A stretch of 64,000 bases of DNA from positions 2,914,001 through 2,978,000 of the forward strand of contig NZ_CP068082.1 in assembly GCF_016724845.1 (NCBI RefSeq), written 5' to 3'. Under the pieces are notes generated by a model. The model worked only from the letters and a program-made list of their open reading frames with translations. It was not told the origin of the DNA and made no database searches. Both the position numbers and the translations under genes were made by a program. Within the stretch, counting starts at the first letter, position 1. Each line of letters opens with the position of its first letter. This document shows, piece after piece, positions 37,578 to 45,480 of the stretch. Source of the DNA: Sphingobacterium spiritivorum. Its GTDB lineage: Bacteria > Bacteroidota > Bacteroidia > Sphingobacteriales > Sphingobacteriaceae.

Positions 37578-37655
37578 AGATTCGTATGAACCAACGTCAC
37601 CTGTCGGTTTGTAAGCATAGGAGTAAATATTCAAAAATGAAAGTATCGTATAAAA

Positions 37656-38234
37656 ATGACAGTTTCTGAATTTGAAGATAACCTACAAATTATTCGTCAA
37701 ACATTGTTTAGTATCAGGCTGACTGAAGATGGCGATACGGCAGGAACATATGTTGATGTACTGCATTCTTTTAATAAAACCTTACCGGAGAATAGTTATC
37801 CTTTTTTAGCCTATCTGGAAGATACTATCGACAGGATTGAATTTAGTATATACGGCCGGAATGCAGATCTGTTTATGTTGAGAAAGAATGAGCTGGTAAG
37901 TGATAAAGATCCGATCCCTTATATCAAAGGCAAGAGAGCATGGGAGTCTTATGAATTTACGCTGTCTGCTTTACTCCTTACAGAATATACAGATTGGTTA
38001 TCAGAGCAGGCAGAATATAAATTTGAACTTCAACTGTCAGGATACGGGATATATGTGCCTGTTAAAAAATATTGGAATCAGTTTTTTAATCCTTTTTCCT
38101 ATCCCAATAAAATATGGCTTGGAAAGGATCATAAATCGGTTTTATATATCCAGAATGAAAGTAATATGCTAAAATGTGTGGCTAATAATGTGGAGGATTT
38201 GCGATTTGCAGAAGAAGTTTTAGGCAACAACTAA
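37656..38234 (+). CDS. Unknown protein in the immunity-like island
   Basis: I do not recognise this 192-residue protein. It is acidic and rich in aromatic residues, lacks signal peptide and membrane segments, and looks globular and cytoplasmic. Its setting between a SUFU gene and another small orphan suggests an immunity protein, but this is guilt by association. It lies 11 bases before the next gene. Confidence 0.55.
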   Translation: MTVSEFEDNLQIIRQTLFSIRLTEDGDTAGTYVDVLHSFNKTLPENSYPFLAYLEDTIDRIEFSIYGRNADLFMLRKNELVSDKDPIPYIKGKRAWESYEFTLSALLLTEYTDWLSEQAEYKFELQLSGYGIYVPVKKYWNQFFNPFSYPNKIWLGKDHKSVLYIQNESNMLKCVANNVEDLRFAEEVLGNN

Positions 38235-38245
38235 TTTATACAGAT

Positions 38246-38641
38246 ATGCAAAACGAAAAAATTGTTAAGTATTTAGAAGATGAGCCAAAATTGTTAACTG
38301 AACATCGAAGTTTATACCATTCTGTACTTCACCAGCATGGTTTTAAAGAAAATTCGGTATTTGTGGACTTTGCGACGACCTATGGTACAGAATTTAATTG
38401 TTCTGAAGGTTTTATGTTTAATGTGGTGAGGGATCTGATGGATCAAAGTCCAACCGGTGTAAATTATAATATGCATGTGAAGCAAAATGTCCCTCAAAAC
38501 TTAATTTCTTTACTGGAGGATACTTCTTACGCATTTTTGCTTTACGATACAGATAATGACTCTGTTATTCTGGTTGAAGATGCAGATGTTAGAAAAGTTA
38601 TCGATGGTGAGTACGATCGAAAATGGAATACATTCAATTAA
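38246..38641 (+). CDS. Unknown small acidic protein, possibly SUKH-like
   Basis: The 131-residue protein is acidic, with a C-terminal hairpin YAFLLYDTDNDSVILVEDA that recalls SMI1/KNR4 (SUKH) immunity proteins. The resemblance is weak and I do not assign the family. It lies directly after the 192-residue gene, so the two may be co-transcribed. A gap of about 180 bases without features follows. Confidence 0.5.
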   Translation: MQNEKIVKYLEDEPKLLTEHRSLYHSVLHQHGFKENSVFVDFATTYGTEFNCSEGFMFNVVRDLMDQSPTGVNYNMHVKQNVPQNLISLLEDTSYAFLLYDTDNDSVILVEDADVRKVIDGEYDRKWNTFN

Positions 38642-38824
38642 TTTTTGGAAGAATTTTTTGGAATAGAAATTTCAGATGAAGTTTGATATCTAGGGCTAAA
38701 GAGCAGATGAAGGATTTGTAAAAATCAGATTCTCTCAAAATGTGCCCTGGACCTGATAACAAAATTCCAAATAGAATATAGCTTTTATGGAGAGGCATTA
38801 TAAATTACCCGCATTTGACAAAAT

Positions 38825-39649
38825 ATGAGAAATAACGATCTGAAAAGTGCTAATATATCCGGGAAGATTGCCTGGATAAAAGAATTGACGTTTCAACCTG
38901 AAAATGAAAATTTAGTCCTGTTAGGATTTGAGATAACACATTTTAATGAAGCTGGGAATATCGTTAGGTGGGAAGTATACCATAGCGATGGGCGACTGAC
39001 GAAAACCTTAACCAAAACATATAATGCGGAACAGATCATGGTAGAAGATACGCTAAAACAAAGCGATGGTAAATATTTCAGTCAAAACATTTACGGAGAT
39101 GATGGGGCATTATTGGAAAAACAGTATGATTACGGACAAGGTATTTCCTGTAGAGAGATTTACGATAATGATGGAAATGTTATCAGAAATTTTGAAAATG
39201 GTATTGAGTTGGAAGTCGATGAAGCCGTAAATGAAGATCCTTATAATGAGCAGTGGGATAGTAAAGAAATCATTGACCGCTCAGGAAAAAAAATAAGAAC
39301 TACTCACTACCATTCATTTAACCAGCTTTTCGATATTACTCAAAGTACATTTGATACGGATGATAAGCTGATAGATGAAAAAGTATTTGCATCGGATGAA
39401 GAATTAGAAAAGGATAATTATATAAAAAGAGATACTTACACCTATGATACGTTTGGCAATCTCACGAGAAAGGAAAGCAATAATAAATCCTATAATGGAG
39501 GAGATTGGATAACCATACATATCAATACATATCACTATGATAGTCAAAATAATTGGGTCGAAAAGCAGGAAATAATGAATAATAAAATAACAGACTTCAA
39601 AGATAAATTGCAGTTTGTCCGAAAGAGAGAGATTCAGTATTTGGACTAA
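38825..39649 (+). CDS. YD-repeat/MORN-like protein of unknown function
   Basis: The 274-residue protein contains repeated beta-hairpin units with tyrosine-aspartate motifs (NAEQIMVED, YDYGQGISCREIYDNDGNVI, TYDTFGNLTRKESNN, YHYDSQNNWVEKQEI), similar to YD repeats of RHS proteins or YwqK antitoxins. There is no secretion signal or toxin domain. It could be a standalone antitoxin-like protein or a remnant of a secreted RHS scaffold. I prefer the first because the frame is intact and starts cleanly. Confidence 0.6.
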   Translation: MRNNDLKSANISGKIAWIKELTFQPENENLVLLGFEITHFNEAGNIVRWEVYHSDGRLTKTLTKTYNAEQIMVEDTLKQSDGKYFSQNIYGDDGALLEKQYDYGQGISCREIYDNDGNVIRNFENGIELEVDEAVNEDPYNEQWDSKEIIDRSGKKIRTTHYHSFNQLFDITQSTFDTDDKLIDEKVFASDEELEKDNYIKRDTYTYDTFGNLTRKESNNKSYNGGDWITIHINTYHYDSQNNWVEKQEIMNNKITDFKDKLQFVRKREIQYLD

Positions 39650-39730
39650 GTGGCATAATAAGAGATAGTTTTGTTAGGTTGATTTCCGGTTTTTCCAAGG
39701 ATAAATTTAAAGGAATTAAAGCTAAATGTA

Positions 39731-40036
39731 ATGGATAGTTACCTTGAAGAATTAATGCAGCGGGAAGATATACACCGGATTACTGATGAAGCAGGTAACC
39801 TGTATGGTATCCGGGTTTTAGGACGGGGTGAGAATTTGCTATTTATAGAAAATGAGAAGGGATTGATCTGTACGATAGATGCAGAACATGGTGCTATATT
39901 TACCAGATCGGTAAAAAAATGGGATAGTTCTGATGAAAAGATGAGTAAAAAGGAAAGATTAAGAGTTGTAGGTGTGATTGAGAAATATTACAGGAAGTTT
40001 TATAATCCGGATGTTATTCTGATAGATGATTATTAG
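39731..40036 (+). CDS. Imm74-like immunity protein
   Basis: The 101-residue protein resembles the Imm74 layout: a short beta start, GRGENLLFIENEKGLI, the SVKKWDSSD segment and a closing helix KKERLRVVGVIEKYYRKF. These features fit the family from memory only. It would neutralise a toxin delivered by neighbours, but no matching toxin is present. It is followed by the gene-free structured stretch. Confidence 0.5.
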   Translation: MDSYLEELMQREDIHRITDEAGNLYGIRVLGRGENLLFIENEKGLICTIDAEHGAIFTRSVKKWDSSDEKMSKKERLRVVGVIEKYYRKFYNPDVILIDDY

Positions 40037-40431
40037 AGAGTGGCGCAGTAATTTGTTGATTAATTTCTCCATAAATTAATTGTGCAGTAGTCTTTGGCTG
40101 GTACGAGCAGGTGCTCATGAAGGAACAAGCGGACGCTTGCCCCAAAGCTGTGTGTCCGTACCAAAGTAAGAATCATTAAGATAATGTTATTGCCAAAGGC
40201 ACAGGCAAGTTGTTTGCCAGCGAAAAGTTTCCAAATGAAGGATCTTAGCGAGGTTGCTTTCTCTCCTTTTAAAAGATAACAACAGACGCATCAGTAGCGT
40301 TTGCGGGTGTCCTCATCGGCAACTTTTAATGGCATAAGCGGAGGTTTGCACCAAAATTGCGGATTGTATCCACACCAAAATGACCTTATCATTAAATAAA
40401 ATAAATAGTTTGAACAGGAGTTTATAAATAA
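40037..40431. other. Gene-free stretch inside the island containing a palindrome-rich element
   Basis: No credible gene is present. The part from about 40091 to 40335 holds several short inverted repeats, listed separately. The last 90 bases are plain AT-rich sequence before the next gene. Confidence 0.5.
40091..40335. repeat. Nested inverted repeats; possible dispersed element or structured RNA
   Basis: Arms GGTACG (40100-40105) and CGTACC (40157-40162) enclose two tight hairpins: GAGCA-gg-TGCTC (40105-40116) and CAAGCG-ga-CGCTTG (40126-40139). To the right, GGCAA/TTGCC (40204-40218) and ACGC/GCGT (40286-40300) form further hairpins, and GCCA..AAAAGTT (40216-40229) can pair with AACTTTT..TGGC (40321-40333). 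The density of short, GC-richer palindromes in an AT-rich island is unusual. It could be a REP-like repeat, a cassette boundary or a non-coding RNA. Confidence 0.4.
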
Positions 40432-40767
40432 ATGCATATGATATTTGAAAGTAAGCAGATCGTTTACAGTCTGGAAGATAATTGGGATGAATTGGTCAGT
40501 ATTACATTTGTTAATGCTGAGAATTATCTTTCCCTTAGTTCTTTAGCATATGAAGATGAAATAGGGATAGAGATAAATGATCAGACAAATTGTATAAGTG
40601 CACTTAAAAGTGATTTTAAGTACGAATTTGCAGAAACTTCTATTCACTTTACGATAGAAAATCCAATAATTCAAAACAACGTTCCGGATCTGAAATTTGT
40701 TGTAAACTTCAGCACCAAAAATGCAGATAAATTGAAAAGTGCAGTAATTGCATTGGTCGGAAAATAG
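40432..40767 (+). CDS. Unknown small protein in the immunity-like island
   Basis: The 111-residue acidic protein has no signal peptide and alternates beta strands with a C-terminal helix (KNADKLKSAVIALVGK). I do not recognise a family. A second ATG at 40438 could be the true start. It follows the palindrome-rich stretch and is probably an immunity-type gene by context only. Confidence 0.45.
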   Translation: MHMIFESKQIVYSLEDNWDELVSITFVNAENYLSLSSLAYEDEIGIEINDQTNCISALKSDFKYEFAETSIHFTIENPIIQNNVPDLKFVVNFSTKNADKLKSAVIALVGK

Positions 40768-40885
40768 TAAATATATGATGCAATATTTCGGCTAAATGCA
40801 CAGAAGAAATAAAAGAATCCGACATACAGATTATTGATTTAAAAAATAGAAACCATTATAAGTAGGGTGTATTACTCCAGGATAT

Positions 40886-41224
40886 ATGTATAAAGTAACA
40901 TTTAAGGCAAAATTTGCCTATGCTTCCAAAGAGGAAGATGAGGAATATTTTATGGTTGGTCTTTCTGAAGATGAGTTTGACTATGAGAAGTACATTCTAT
41001 TTCAGAAGTCATATAATATGGAAGAATCAGGAGACATTTTTATTGAATGTAACGGAGACCAATGCATAAATTGTTGTACACATCTATCGATCAGTAATAC
41101 GATCATGATATTACGTATAGAAGAGAGTGAAATAACTATCGACATTGGGCATGTCATATTGCCTGAGAATTTTATAAATTATTTGATGCAGATATTCGGT
41201 GATATCTTGCAGGTAAAAGACTGA
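40886..41224 (+). CDS. Imm10-like immunity protein
   Basis: The 112-residue acidic protein fits the Imm10 pattern: an initial strand, then FMVGLSEDEFDYEKYILFQKS (about residues 22-42), then a region of strands and a final helix FINYLMQIFGDIL. The match is from memory of the family. It contains a short cysteine cluster (CNGDQCINCC) whose role is unclear. It is flanked by other island genes on the same strand. Confidence 0.55.
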   Translation: MYKVTFKAKFAYASKEEDEEYFMVGLSEDEFDYEKYILFQKSYNMEESGDIFIECNGDQCINCCTHLSISNTIMILRIEESEITIDIGHVILPENFINYLMQIFGDILQVKD

Positions 41225-41298
41225 CAGGGTATAGGATTAATCTCCATAAAATCATTTAAAGTATACAAATAGTAACTCACAAGTAAAAGTCAGAACGA

Positions 41299-41667
41299 AT
41301 GAAAGATGCAGAAATATCAGAATGGTTTTGGTCCCTCATTAAAAATGCAAATTTGAACAGGGATACGCTTAGGGGGCTTTTAGCTAATTTTTCAAAAGAT
41401 GATCTTATAAAATTTCAGGAAGAATTTATTGATGCTTCAGTAGAATTACAGGAAGCTCCTTTTACAGATTATATGGAAGAATCTGAAGATGGAGTTGAGG
41501 ATATAGCAAACTGGATTGTAAGTAATGGAAAAGCATTCTATTTTCATATCCTCAACAATCCCGGTGAAACACCAAATAATGTTAACGATTTTAGCGATCA
41601 GATTCTTTATGGAATAGCAGATGAAGTTTGTGTGGAAAAATACGGGGAATCAACAGGTATCTGTTAA
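41299..41667 (+). CDS. DUF4240-domain protein
   Basis: The 122-residue protein resembles DUF4240: WFWSLIKNA near the start, LLANFSKDDLIKFQEEF, IANWIVSNGKAFYFHILNNP and a late ILYGIADEVCVEKYG. The family is common next to polymorphic-toxin loci and is thought to include immunity proteins. Its end overlaps the open frame of the next gene, but not that gene's preferred start. Confidence 0.7.
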   Translation: MKDAEISEWFWSLIKNANLNRDTLRGLLANFSKDDLIKFQEEFIDASVELQEAPFTDYMEESEDGVEDIANWIVSNGKAFYFHILNNPGETPNNVNDFSDQILYGIADEVCVEKYGESTGIC

Positions 41668-41681
41668 TAATAAATAACAAA

Positions 41682-42038
41682 ATGGTTAATTCTTTCTTTA
41701 GGAATACAGTTGTAATAAAATCATGTGCTGTCATAGAAGAGGCGTATCTTAGATGTTATATAGAAAGTGGTAATCAGCAATGTGGATCTGTTGATTTTAT
41801 TTCAGAAAAGATCAATTTTAATATTTACGGTAAGAACATTTTTTATAAAGGGATGGATAGCATAAAGAATATCAGACTTGAATACAGGGATGAAATGTTA
41901 GTTTTTACATTCATGAATAAGAAGAGCCTGGCATTCAATTGTGGTATGAAGGAGTTTGGAAAAATCAGTGATTATATCAGACAGTATGAAAATTATGGAA
42001 GCAGTCAGGATCATAAAGCATCATTTTTTAATGACTAA
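41682..42038 (+). CDS. Unknown small protein in the immunity-like island
   Basis: The 118-residue protein is predicted to be mostly beta strands with a basic start (MVNSFFRNT). I recognise no family. An earlier ATG at 41628 overlaps the DUF4240 gene by 40 bases, whereas the ATG at 41682 clears it by 14 bases and is preferred. Translation coupling to the DUF4240 gene is possible. Confidence 0.5.
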   Translation: MVNSFFRNTVVIKSCAVIEEAYLRCYIESGNQQCGSVDFISEKINFNIYGKNIFYKGMDSIKNIRLEYRDEMLVFTFMNKKSLAFNCGMKEFGKISDYIRQYENYGSSQDHKASFFND

Positions 42039-42261
42039 TTAGCGGACAGTAAAAGTAAACAGACATTACTAAATTATTGGAAAAGGGTTTGCTTATGAAC
42101 GATACATTGTGGTCATAAAAGAGTGGTAGTATATTTTGAAGAAGTAGAAATGAAAGTAAAAACTTCTAAATGCCAAATCGTATGGAAATAAGTTATTCAT
42201 CAGGTGCCGGGCCTATTATCTAAATTTACCGGATGGTCTGTTACCTTTAAAATATATACAG

Positions 42262-42945
42262 ATGCAAAAGATACTTTTTTGGATACCACTCTTTCTTTCG
42301 ATCCTGGCCTGTAACAATCGGCCAGGGAAGACAAATAACCAAAAGGATACCACTATGCCTGAAAAATTTGATGTCGAATTGTATAAAAAATACCAGCAAG
42401 GTACAGGTTTGCTACTTCTGGCCAACGGTAATACCATCTTATCGATGACTGCTCCGGAAAATAGAAAAATAGGGGCGCAGCAGGAACTGTTGCCAAAACC
42501 TTCCTTCTTAGTTTGCTATAAAGAATTTTATCCAAACGGCAATTTGAAGCTTAAAGAGCTTTTGCTCAGCGAAACTGTAAAAGTGGGGAAATCTGAATAT
42601 TATAATCAAGAGGGGCAGCTGGAGCGCACAGTAAATGAGGATGAAAAGTTTGGCAAAGTAAAGTATCAGCAGGTTTTGAATTTTCTCGATAATAAAGGCT
42701 ATATCAATACTAAGGATGGTTCAGGGAGGCTTAATGAAGACGGAACACCAAAGTATGATATTCAATATCAAACCAAAGACAAGCAATGGATTATTATTGT
42801 ATATCAGGGAAGAAAGGTTTCAGAACAGGAATTTTTGGAAGTCTCAAGACAGAATACAGGAGAACCCAATCCATGGAAACCTGTTTATTATGTTATGAAT
42901 GCTGATACAGGATCGACAAAGGAAGTATTGCAACTGCCAGAATAA
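42262..42945 (+). CDS. Lipoprotein with YwqK/MORN-like repeats
   Basis: The 227-residue protein has a lipoprotein signal (lipobox ILAC, Cys17) and, after a short linker, hairpin repeats of the YwqK/MORN type (FYPNGNLKLKELLL, GKSEYYNQEGQLERTV). YwqK-like proteins act as antitoxins in some systems. The membrane anchor would place this one in the periplasm or at the surface. It is the last gene of the island and ends before a strong terminator. Confidence 0.65.
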   Translation: MQKILFWIPLFLSILACNNRPGKTNNQKDTTMPEKFDVELYKKYQQGTGLLLLANGNTILSMTAPENRKIGAQQELLPKPSFLVCYKEFYPNGNLKLKELLLSETVKVGKSEYYNQEGQLERTVNEDEKFGKVKYQQVLNFLDNKGYINTKDGSGRLNEDGTPKYDIQYQTKDKQWIIIVYQGRKVSEQEFLEVSRQNTGEPNPWKPVYYVMNADTGSTKEVLQLPE

Positions 42946-42968
42946 CAGAATCCAACAAATCTGATCTA

Positions 42969-43014
42969 AAATACCCTGCTGACTTATAAAAAATGAAAAG
43001 TCAGCAGGGTATTT
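42969..43014. terminator. Bidirectional terminator with a 17-bp perfect stem
   Basis: AAATACCCTGCTGACTT pairs with AAGTCAGCAGGGTATTT around a 12-base loop, between the convergent YwqK-like lipoprotein gene and the solute-binding gene. Confidence 0.92.
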
Positions 43015-43032
43015 AAGTGTTCAACACTGCGA

Positions 43033-43941
43033 TTATACTTCGAATCCGTATTTCTTATAAATAGCTTTAGCTATAGGAGATTGAAGGTATTTCATAAATG
43101 CTGCCGCAGCTTCCGGATTCTTTGCTTTTTTCAGCTTTCCGGCCATATACTTAGCGGTAATATTATGCTCTGCAGGTATTTCTATACCGTCTACCGGATG
43201 GTTGATGAGTTTCTGAAATACAACTTCTGAATACCATACCGGAGCAACATCAGCTTTCCCTTCCAATATGCGCAAAGGACTTTCCCTGTGGTGAATCCGG
43301 GTCAGGTATGTACTTTCATCCTTCGTTTTTATATCCATTACAGCAGACACCAGCTGATCTCCTCCTGCTTTTTTATATGCTGTCTTGATCTGTTCACCTA
43401 CACCTTCCCAGGCAGGATTGGGCATACTTATCCGTACATCTTTGCGTTGCAGATCTTCTAGCGTCCGGATATTCTTGGGGTTCCCTTCCGGAACCATCAG
43501 GATGAGTTTGTTGCGGGCGTATTCAATAGTCTGATCAAAATAATCGGCCATTTCAGTAATACGTCTTTGACCGGCAGTATAGATGTCTGCTGTATGCGTG
43601 AGTTTCAGATTGCCTATAGTCAGTGAACCGCCCTGTATTTGTTTGGCAAGAATTCCGGGAGGTAATGTTTCTACAAAAATGCGTTCATATTGAGGATGTT
43701 CTTTTTTAAATCCTTTGATCAGATCATCGATGACCATAAACTGATTGCCGGCAAAGAAAATCACCAATTGCGGATTCTCTATCTCACCGTACAGATCAGG
43801 AATATTGTCTATTCCGGGAATAGTGAAATTGACTGCGGATTCAGGAGGTGTATTCCACGGAGGATCAAAGCGGTGATCCTGCGCCTGCGCATTAGAAAGT
43901 ATTGCGATAAATGCGAATATGTAAATAACTAACTTGTGCAT
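43033..43941 (-). CDS. Periplasmic solute-binding protein (ModA/AcfC-like)
   Basis: The 302-residue protein has a Sec signal peptide (cleavage after NAQAQ, about residue 20) and a type-II periplasmic-binding fold: VIFFAGNQFMVIDDLIKGF, LTHTADIYTAGQRR, ILMVPEGNPKNI, ADVAPVWYSEVV. It resembles molybdate-binding and AcfC-type anion-binding proteins. No ABC permease or ATPase lies nearby. It is last in an operon with a dihaem cytochrome and a DsrE-like protein, suggesting that it binds a sulfur oxyanion or another anion. Confidence 0.75.
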   Translation of the reverse strand: MHKLVIYIFAFIAILSNAQAQDHRFDPPWNTPPESAVNFTIPGIDNIPDLYGEIENPQLVIFFAGNQFMVIDDLIKGFKKEHPQYERIFVETLPPGILAKQIQGGSLTIGNLKLTHTADIYTAGQRRITEMADYFDQTIEYARNKLILMVPEGNPKNIRTLEDLQRKDVRISMPNPAWEGVGEQIKTAYKKAGGDQLVSAVMDIKTKDESTYLTRIHHRESPLRILEGKADVAPVWYSEVVFQKLINHPVDGIEIPAEHNITAKYMAGKLKKAKNPEAAAAFMKYLQSPIAKAIYKKYGFEV

Positions 43942-43951
43942 AAAAATAAGA

Positions 43952-44419
43952 TTAAGGTTTAATAATTGTCCAGCCTTGCAGAGAACGAATAATCAGTTCT
44001 CCGTTTCCGCTAGGTACATAAGCAACGAAATCGAACAGTTGATCTTTGCTGAGATTACGTTCTTTTAAAGAATTGAGACACTGAGCTACAATAACACCAC
44101 GTTGGATCAGTTTTTTTAACGGTTCTTCAAATTTAGATGAGCTTTTCAGATACGCTTCCGTTCCCCCCGAAAAAGTGATCAGTTCAATCTGAAGTTTGCC
44201 TTGCAAACGAGGGTCATCCAGTGCATTATTGATGTTGCGGATAGCTTTCTCAATAATCTTGGGATCATTGCTGTCCAATTGATAGATAGCTTTATAGCTT
44301 TTAAGCTTCGCCTCCGCACCCGTAAATTCTTTGTTGTGTTGTAAAGGATCTTTACTTTGGGCATACACAGTCGTTATACTTACCAGTATAAGCATCATCA
44401 ACATTAGTTTTTTGTTCAT
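43952..44419 (-). CDS. Exported DsrE-like protein
   Basis: The 155-residue product (start at 44419, MNKKLMLMM) has a signal peptide ending near VYAQS and a DsrE/F-like fold, with LITFSGGTEAYL and GVIVAQCLNSLKERN. The frame is open eight codons further upstream, overlapping the cytochrome gene; the inner ATG avoids this. DsrE-family proteins carry sulfur on a cysteine. The Cys in VAQCLNS is a candidate. It lies between the cytochrome and solute-binding genes. Confidence 0.75.
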   Translation of the reverse strand: MNKKLMLMMLILVSITTVYAQSKDPLQHNKEFTGAEAKLKSYKAIYQLDSNDPKIIEKAIRNINNALDDPRLQGKLQIELITFSGGTEAYLKSSSKFEEPLKKLIQRGVIVAQCLNSLKERNLSKDQLFDFVAYVPSGNGELIIRSLQGWTIIKP

Positions 44420-44423
44420 CATT

Positions 44424-45401
44424 TTAAAAGTTATAAGGTCCATATTTATGTTGTAATTGACTTATTTGATCATTGAACGGAGGATAAGGCGAATCTTTCG
44501 GCTTCTTCTCCAGATTAGGATAATCCTTTTCTTTGTTTGCCTTCACAGGTCTTGGAAAGGAGTTGATATACGCCGCTACATCATAAGCTTCCTCATCCGA
44601 TAAGACAGGGGCTTCATAAGTTGCGCCCAATGGCATATTAGCTTTGATAAATTTAGCTGCAGTCAGCAATCTTGCCATTCCTGCACCATCATTGTACGAA
44701 TCCTCACCCCACAATGGCGGATATTGATATCCTTTATTATTTGTTAATTTGACACCCTGTCCAGTGTTTCCGTGACAACTTTGACACTGTTTCTGGAAGA
44801 TGACAGCTCCCATCTTTGGGTTAGCAGCGCGTTCAGGGACGACGATTTTCACAAAACCCTGTCCGGCGATTCGCTTACCTATAGGAGCTTTTGCACTGAT
44901 TTGTTTGATGTAGGTTACTATGGCGCGCATTTCCGTACTGTTCACATCGATAGCTTGTCCGTTCATACTACGTTCAAAGCATCCGTTGATACGTTCTTCC
45001 AGTGACTCAATCTTATCTTCCCTGCCGATATACATTGGAAATACTCCGCTCAACCCTATGTAAGGAGCCGCAAATGCTTTTGTACCGCCATTCAGATGAC
45101 AGTTGGTACAAGCCAGCCGGTTACCGATCTTTTGTCCATCCTTATAGAAGTAATTGTAGGTTTCCTTAATCAGTTTTTCACCTTCAGCAGCCAGTTTGCC
45201 TTCCGTATTATCCCCAAAGGAGATTCCTTCGTACTGATCAACATGGGTCAATATACTATCCGGCTGTTCCGTTGCCATTGCCTGAGATATGGGCGGATGA
45301 ATAGTGAAATACAGACTTAGCACAATGAAGCAGACCAGTATGATGCTTAAACCGATCACATAACGGATTATTCTTCCTGATATTCTTAATTCTTCCTCCA
45401 T
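44424..45401 (-). CDS. tsdA: TsdA-like dihaem c-type cytochrome
   Basis: The 325-residue protein has an N-terminal membrane anchor (about residues 11-33) and two haem c motifs, CTNCH (98-102) and CQSCH (206-210). Between them, GREDKIESLEERINGCFERSMNG matches TsdA; Cys141 in NGCFE aligns with the Cys that ligates the active-site haem. TsdA enzymes oxidise thiosulfate to tetrathionate or run in reverse. The function here is inferred. A late TM-free domain includes the NMPLGA Met that may ligate the second haem. Confidence 0.8.
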   Translation of the reverse strand: MEEELRISGRIIRYVIGLSIILVCFIVLSLYFTIHPPISQAMATEQPDSILTHVDQYEGISFGDNTEGKLAAEGEKLIKETYNYFYKDGQKIGNRLACTNCHLNGGTKAFAAPYIGLSGVFPMYIGREDKIESLEERINGCFERSMNGQAIDVNSTEMRAIVTYIKQISAKAPIGKRIAGQGFVKIVVPERAANPKMGAVIFQKQCQSCHGNTGQGVKLTNNKGYQYPPLWGEDSYNDGAGMARLLTAAKFIKANMPLGATYEAPVLSDEEAYDVAAYINSFPRPVKANKEKDYPNLEKKPKDSPYPPFNDQISQLQHKYGPYNF

Positions 45402-45407
45402 AATTAT

Positions 45408-45426
45408 TAGATTTTGTACAAATCTA
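45408..45426. promoter_or_regulatory. Inverted repeat over the tsdA -7 box
   Basis: TAGATTT-tgtac-AAATCTA is a perfect inverted repeat of 7+7 bases. Its right part contains, on the minus strand, the TAGATTTG -7 box (45419-45426). It lies seven bases before the tsdA start and could be bound by a regulator. Confidence 0.45.
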
Positions 45427-45446
45427 GTGGAACAAGTAATGGAGTT

Positions 45447-45461
45447 ATAATATCATATTAT
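45447..45461. promoter_or_regulatory. ATAA-N7-TTAT palindrome, candidate LysR operator
   Basis: ATAATATCATATTAT is palindromic around its centre and fits the ATAA-N7-TTAT pattern of some sulfur-related LysR sites (T-N11-A type). It lies about 46 bases upstream of tsdA and directly after the LysR gene. AT-rich palindromes can arise by chance, so the call is tentative. Confidence 0.4.
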
Positions 45462-45480
45462 TATATGGTATAATTAAATG

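Noticed and set aside
41628..41681. Earlier start for the gene ending at 42038
   Set aside because: It overlaps the DUF4240 gene; the ATG at 41682 gives a clean start.
36900..42945. An integron or transposon carrying the immunity-like genes
   Set aside because: No integrase, transposase, attC-like site or terminal inverted repeat was found at the edges.
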